A DNA stretch of 7,452 nt, taken from assembly GCA_003221825.1 (NCBI GenBank), contig QHUE01000152.1, positions 1 to 7,452 of the forward strand, given 5' to 3'. Source of the stretch: Gemmatimonadota bacterium. GTDB taxonomy: Bacteria; Gemmatimonadota; Gemmatimonadetes; Gemmatimonadales; GWC2-71-9. A program made the translations under genes and the position numbers. The notes beneath the pieces are model-generated. The model was not told where the DNA came from, searched no databases, and saw nothing but the letters and a program-made list of their open reading frames with translations. Below are positions 5,601 to 7,452 of this stretch, one piece after another. Every line of letters begins with the position of its first letter. Position 1 is the first letter of the stretch.

Positions 5601-6289
5601 ACGCTACTGCCGGACTCCACTCCGTAATCGCCGACGGGCACGCGCCGCGGCGCGGTCGCCTCAGCGGTCTGCATGATCCCGAGCATCAGCGCGGCCACCA
5701 TCAACCCGGCCAGCGCGTCCACCGCGTAATGGAATTGTCCATACACCACGGCCAGAATGAGCCCGGCGGTGAGGGGTAGGAGCACGAGCCCGAGGGCGCG
5801 CCAATAGCGCAGCGCCATGCCGGTGGCGACGACGGACGCCGCGACGTGCGATGACGGGAACGCCGCGCCCCAGGAGTCTCCCCGATCCAGCAGCCAGGCG
5901 GCGAAGCGCGCCGGGCCGACTTCGGTCGCGATGTTGTGCGCGCCGTCGAATGCATAGCGCGGTCCCGCAACCGGGAAGAAGAGGAAGACCACGTAACAGA
6001 GGTAGAAGGTCGCCATGACGGCGAAGATCGTGTGGCGCGACGCGTCGCGGCGGCCTACCATCCAGAGCGCGAAGGGCGACGCGTAGAGGATCGGGTAATA
6101 GGCGAGGTAGCAGGCGTGCAGAAACCACGACAGCACGGCATTGGGTGACTCGCGAATCCACCGATACGAGATCTGCGAGCCGAAGACCCACGTCTCGAGC
6201 CGCTGGATGAGCAGATCGTTCTGGAAGCCGGCGCTCAGACGACGACGTAGGCCGCCGTCGCGATATCGATCGCTGTAAACCCACGCCAC
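5597..6289 (-). CDS. PAP2/AUR1-like membrane phosphatase or phosphotransferase, 5' end apparently disrupted
   Basis: The open frame from GTG 6289 gives 230 residues. PAP2_3-type signatures are FPVAGPRY (106-112), FPSSH (144-148) and GQFHYAVDALAG (184-195) with catalytic H148, H187 and nearby D191. About five membrane segments lie at 54-79, 86-109, 147-163, 165-184 and 192-206. The family cleaves or transfers lipid phosphate groups, for example phosphatidate phosphatase or inositol-phosphorylceramide synthase. The first ~18 residues (AWVYSDRYRDGGLRRR) are not membrane-like and the GTG has no ribosome site, whereas a well-placed ATG at 6306 in another frame starts a plausible first membrane segment. 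The gene therefore looks frameshifted and internally shortened; function is doubtful. It is last in the GNAT-SDR-PAP2 operon. Confidence 0.8.
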   Translation of the reverse strand: MAWVYSDRYRDGGLRRRLSAGFQNDLLIQRLETWVFGSQISYRWIRESPNAVLSWFLHACYLAYYPILYASPFALWMVGRRDASRHTIFAVMATFYLCYVVFLFFPVAGPRYAFDGAHNIATEVGPARFAAWLLDRGDSWGAAFPSSHVAASVVATGMALRYWRALGLVLLPLTAGLILAVVYGQFHYAVDALAGLMVAALMLGIMQTAEATAPRRVPVGDYGVESGSSV

Positions 6290-6306
6290 AGCGTCTTCAC
6301 AGCCAT
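6235..6306 (-). pseudogene. Out-of-frame remnant of the PAP2 N-terminus
   Basis: ATG 6306 follows GGGAGGTGGG (6307-6316) and overlaps the SDR stop in ATGGCTGTGA, a typical coupled start. It encodes 23 residues, MAVKTLWRG...AIDIATAAYVVV, resembling the start and first membrane helix of PAP2_3 proteins. TGA at 6235-6237 stops it beside a GTC-GTC-GTC run, while the PAP2 body continues in a different frame. An unrelated micro-ORF is possible but less likely. Confidence 0.55.
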
Positions 6307-7268
6307 CCCACCTCCCGATACCAATTCGCAGCCCGGCGCAGTCCGGTTTCGAGCTCGATCTCCGCGTGCCAACCGGTGTCTCGCGTCAGGGCGTCGCCTC
6401 GGCAGGTCCACGCCGGCGCCAGGTACTCGTTCCCTTTATCGGCCGACAGCAAGGTGGCGCGGCCTGCCAGATGCGCAAGGGTGCCTGTCGCCCAGAGCAC
6501 GCCGCGCACGACGAACGGAGGCATGGGGATGATGCGCGGATGGGTACCGACCGCGTCCCCGACGCGACGCACGAAGTCGCGGCTCGTGATGGGTACCGGA
6601 TGCGTCGCGAAATAGACGCGCCGCGCTGTCGCCTCGGTCACCGCGGCGGCGATCAACGCCCGTGCGAGATCCTCGGCATGAATGACTGACAGTTCCTGCG
6701 ATCCGTCACCGAACACGGGGACCACACCGCGCTGGGCCAGCCGAAACACCGTAAGCGTCCCGCGGTCCCACTCTCCGTACACCACCGGCGGCCGCACGAT
6801 CGTCCATTCCATCGGCATCGCGCGCACGAGCAGCTCCGCCGCGAGTTTCGAGCGTCCGTAATCGGTGATGGGAGCGGGCGGCCGCTCCTCGGCGATCGGG
6901 TAGCCCGGCGTCGTGGGACCGGCGACGGCGAGGGACGAGATGTGCACGAAGCGTCGCACGCCGGCGTCCCGCGCCGCTTCCAGCACATTGGCCGTGCCGT
7001 CGCGGTTGGTCGCCATGAACTCCGCGGGACTCCTGGCCACGATTTTTCCTGCGACATGAAAGACCAGCTCGGCGCCCGTGCAGCCTTCCCGGAGCGCGGC
7101 CTCATGGTCGAGATCGCCGGACACGAGCCGAACGTCGGACCCCCAGCCGAGCTCGGCGGCCAGCGCCGGGCGCCGCACCAGCGCGGCGACGGCATCACCG
7201 CGCGCGCGCAGCGCCTTGACCAGGTGAGCACCGACGAAGCCGGTGCCACCGGTCACAAATACGTTCAC
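6297..7268 (-). CDS. NAD(P)-dependent epimerase/reductase, extended SDR family
   Basis: The protein has 323 residues from GTG 7268, which overlaps the GNAT stop as GTGA. This start puts the dinucleotide fold right at the N-terminus (VNVFVTGGTGFVG, GxxGxxG at 7-13). Further SDR signatures are D52 after the fourth strand (SGDLD), catalytic S111/S112 (HISSLAV), Y137 and K141 (DYGRSKLAAE) and RPPVVYG (159-165). The C-terminal part, with LAPAWTCRGD and DTGWHAEIELETGLRRAANWY, is typical of the dihydroflavonol-reductase/HpnA-like branch that reduces or oxidises bulky, often lipid, substrates. The exact substrate is not shown by sequence. The setting between a GNAT and a PAP2 gene makes a 3-ketosphinganine/ceramide reductase (CerR-like) role attractive, but this is inference. 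Confidence 0.9.
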   Translation of the reverse strand: MNVFVTGGTGFVGAHLVKALRARGDAVAALVRRPALAAELGWGSDVRLVSGDLDHEAALREGCTGAELVFHVAGKIVARSPAEFMATNRDGTANVLEAARDAGVRRFVHISSLAVAGPTTPGYPIAEERPPAPITDYGRSKLAAELLVRAMPMEWTIVRPPVVYGEWDRGTLTVFRLAQRGVVPVFGDGSQELSVIHAEDLARALIAAAVTEATARRVYFATHPVPITSRDFVRRVGDAVGTHPRIIPMPPFVVRGVLWATGTLAHLAGRATLLSADKGNEYLAPAWTCRGDALTRDTGWHAEIELETGLRRAANWYREVGWL

Positions 7269-7452
7269 AGCGGCTTGTCGTAAACCCGGTAGGTCTTGGA
7301 GACGTGGAATCCAAGCTGCAGCGAGGCCTTGGTCATCGGCCCGTTGTCTTCCAAGATCCACCCGCCTTCGCCATTCGGCATGCCGTGTTTGACGCAGGCC
7401 TGCCAGACCCAGTCGTACAGCATTCCGTCGATCCCTTTGCCGCGCAATTCCG
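7265..7452 (-). CDS. GNAT-family acyltransferase, C-terminal fragment (runs off right edge)
   Basis: Sixty-one residues are visible, from ELRGKGIDGMLYDW to KTYRVYDKPL and TGA at 7265-7267. The start lies outside the window; the TTG at 7447 is an internal Leu codon. LRGKGID resembles the acyl-CoA pyrophosphate-binding loop (R-G-x-G) followed by a helix, and GWILEDNGPMTKASLQLGFHVSKTYRVY matches the usual GNAT ending with an Asn helix (EDN) and a final strand pair. GNAT proteins transfer acyl groups from acyl-CoA or acyl-ACP. The GTGA overlap with the SDR gene shows one operon. A role as bacterial ceramide synthase (bCerS-like N-acyltransferase) is suggested only by context; too little is visible to test it. 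Confidence 0.8.
   Translation of the reverse strand, partial: ELRGKGIDGMLYDWVWQACVKHGMPNGEGGWILEDNGPMTKASLQLGFHVSKTYRVYDKPL

Noticed and set aside
7269..7361. N-terminal extension of the SDR protein to 7361
   Set aside because: It overlaps the conserved GNAT C-terminus in another frame; GTG 7268 puts the GxxGxxG fold at the normal position.
1..7452. CRISPR arrays, tRNA or rRNA genes, insertion sequences, attachment sites, toxin-antitoxin pairs
   Set aside because: No spaced direct repeats, cloverleaf-like segments, transposase motifs or terminal inverted repeats were seen when reading both strands.

Overview
The window is GC-rich and densely coded. It looks like a chromosome segment from a Gram-negative, probably aerobic bacterium: it holds an exported beta-barrel-like protein, a cupredoxin lipoprotein and an exported copper monooxygenase-like protein. 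The gene content and style (GTG starts, compact GC-rich hairpin terminators, a GNAT/epimerase/PAP2 lipid-type operon) would fit Gemmatimonadota or a related phylum. That placement is inference, because no marker gene is present. I see no tRNA, rRNA, CRISPR array, insertion sequence or phage gene, and no gene-free stretch longer than about 211 bases.

Left part, minus strand. A signal-peptide protein made of two tandem copies of a beta-barrel-like unit (1232-2332) is followed by a hairpin terminator. Next comes a rhodanese plus metallo-beta-lactamase-fold protein of the persulfide dioxygenase-like family (1-1151), which reaches the left edge with only the last base of its probable stop codon missing.

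Centre, plus strand. A 211-base divergent region carries several G/C-tract dyads, a possible -10 element and a perfect 18-bp palindrome, TTGTGAA-N4-TTCACAA, which matches the Rex operator consensus. It precedes a type-1 copper cupredoxin lipoprotein (2544-3008) with its own terminator. Then follow two closely spaced genes: a cytosolic alkaline-phosphatase/NPP-superfamily phosphodiesterase with every metal ligand present (3085-4518), and an exported, cysteine-free protein with all six copper ligands of peptidylglycine/dopamine-type copper monooxygenases (4527-5600).

Right part, minus strand, convergent with the above. A tightly overlapping operon enters from the right edge: the C-terminus of a GNAT acyltransferase (7265-7452), an NAD(P)-dependent epimerase/reductase of the extended SDR type (6297-7268) and a PAP2/AUR1-like membrane phosphatase or phosphotransferase (5597-6289). 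The first-gene 5' end of the PAP2 appears to sit in another frame (ATG at 6306), so this gene looks frameshifted and internally deleted. GNAT + SDR + PAP2_3 resembles the second half of a bacterial ceramide/sphingolipid pathway (bCerS-like, CerR-like, AUR1-like), which predicts a serine palmitoyltransferase-like gene just beyond the right edge.
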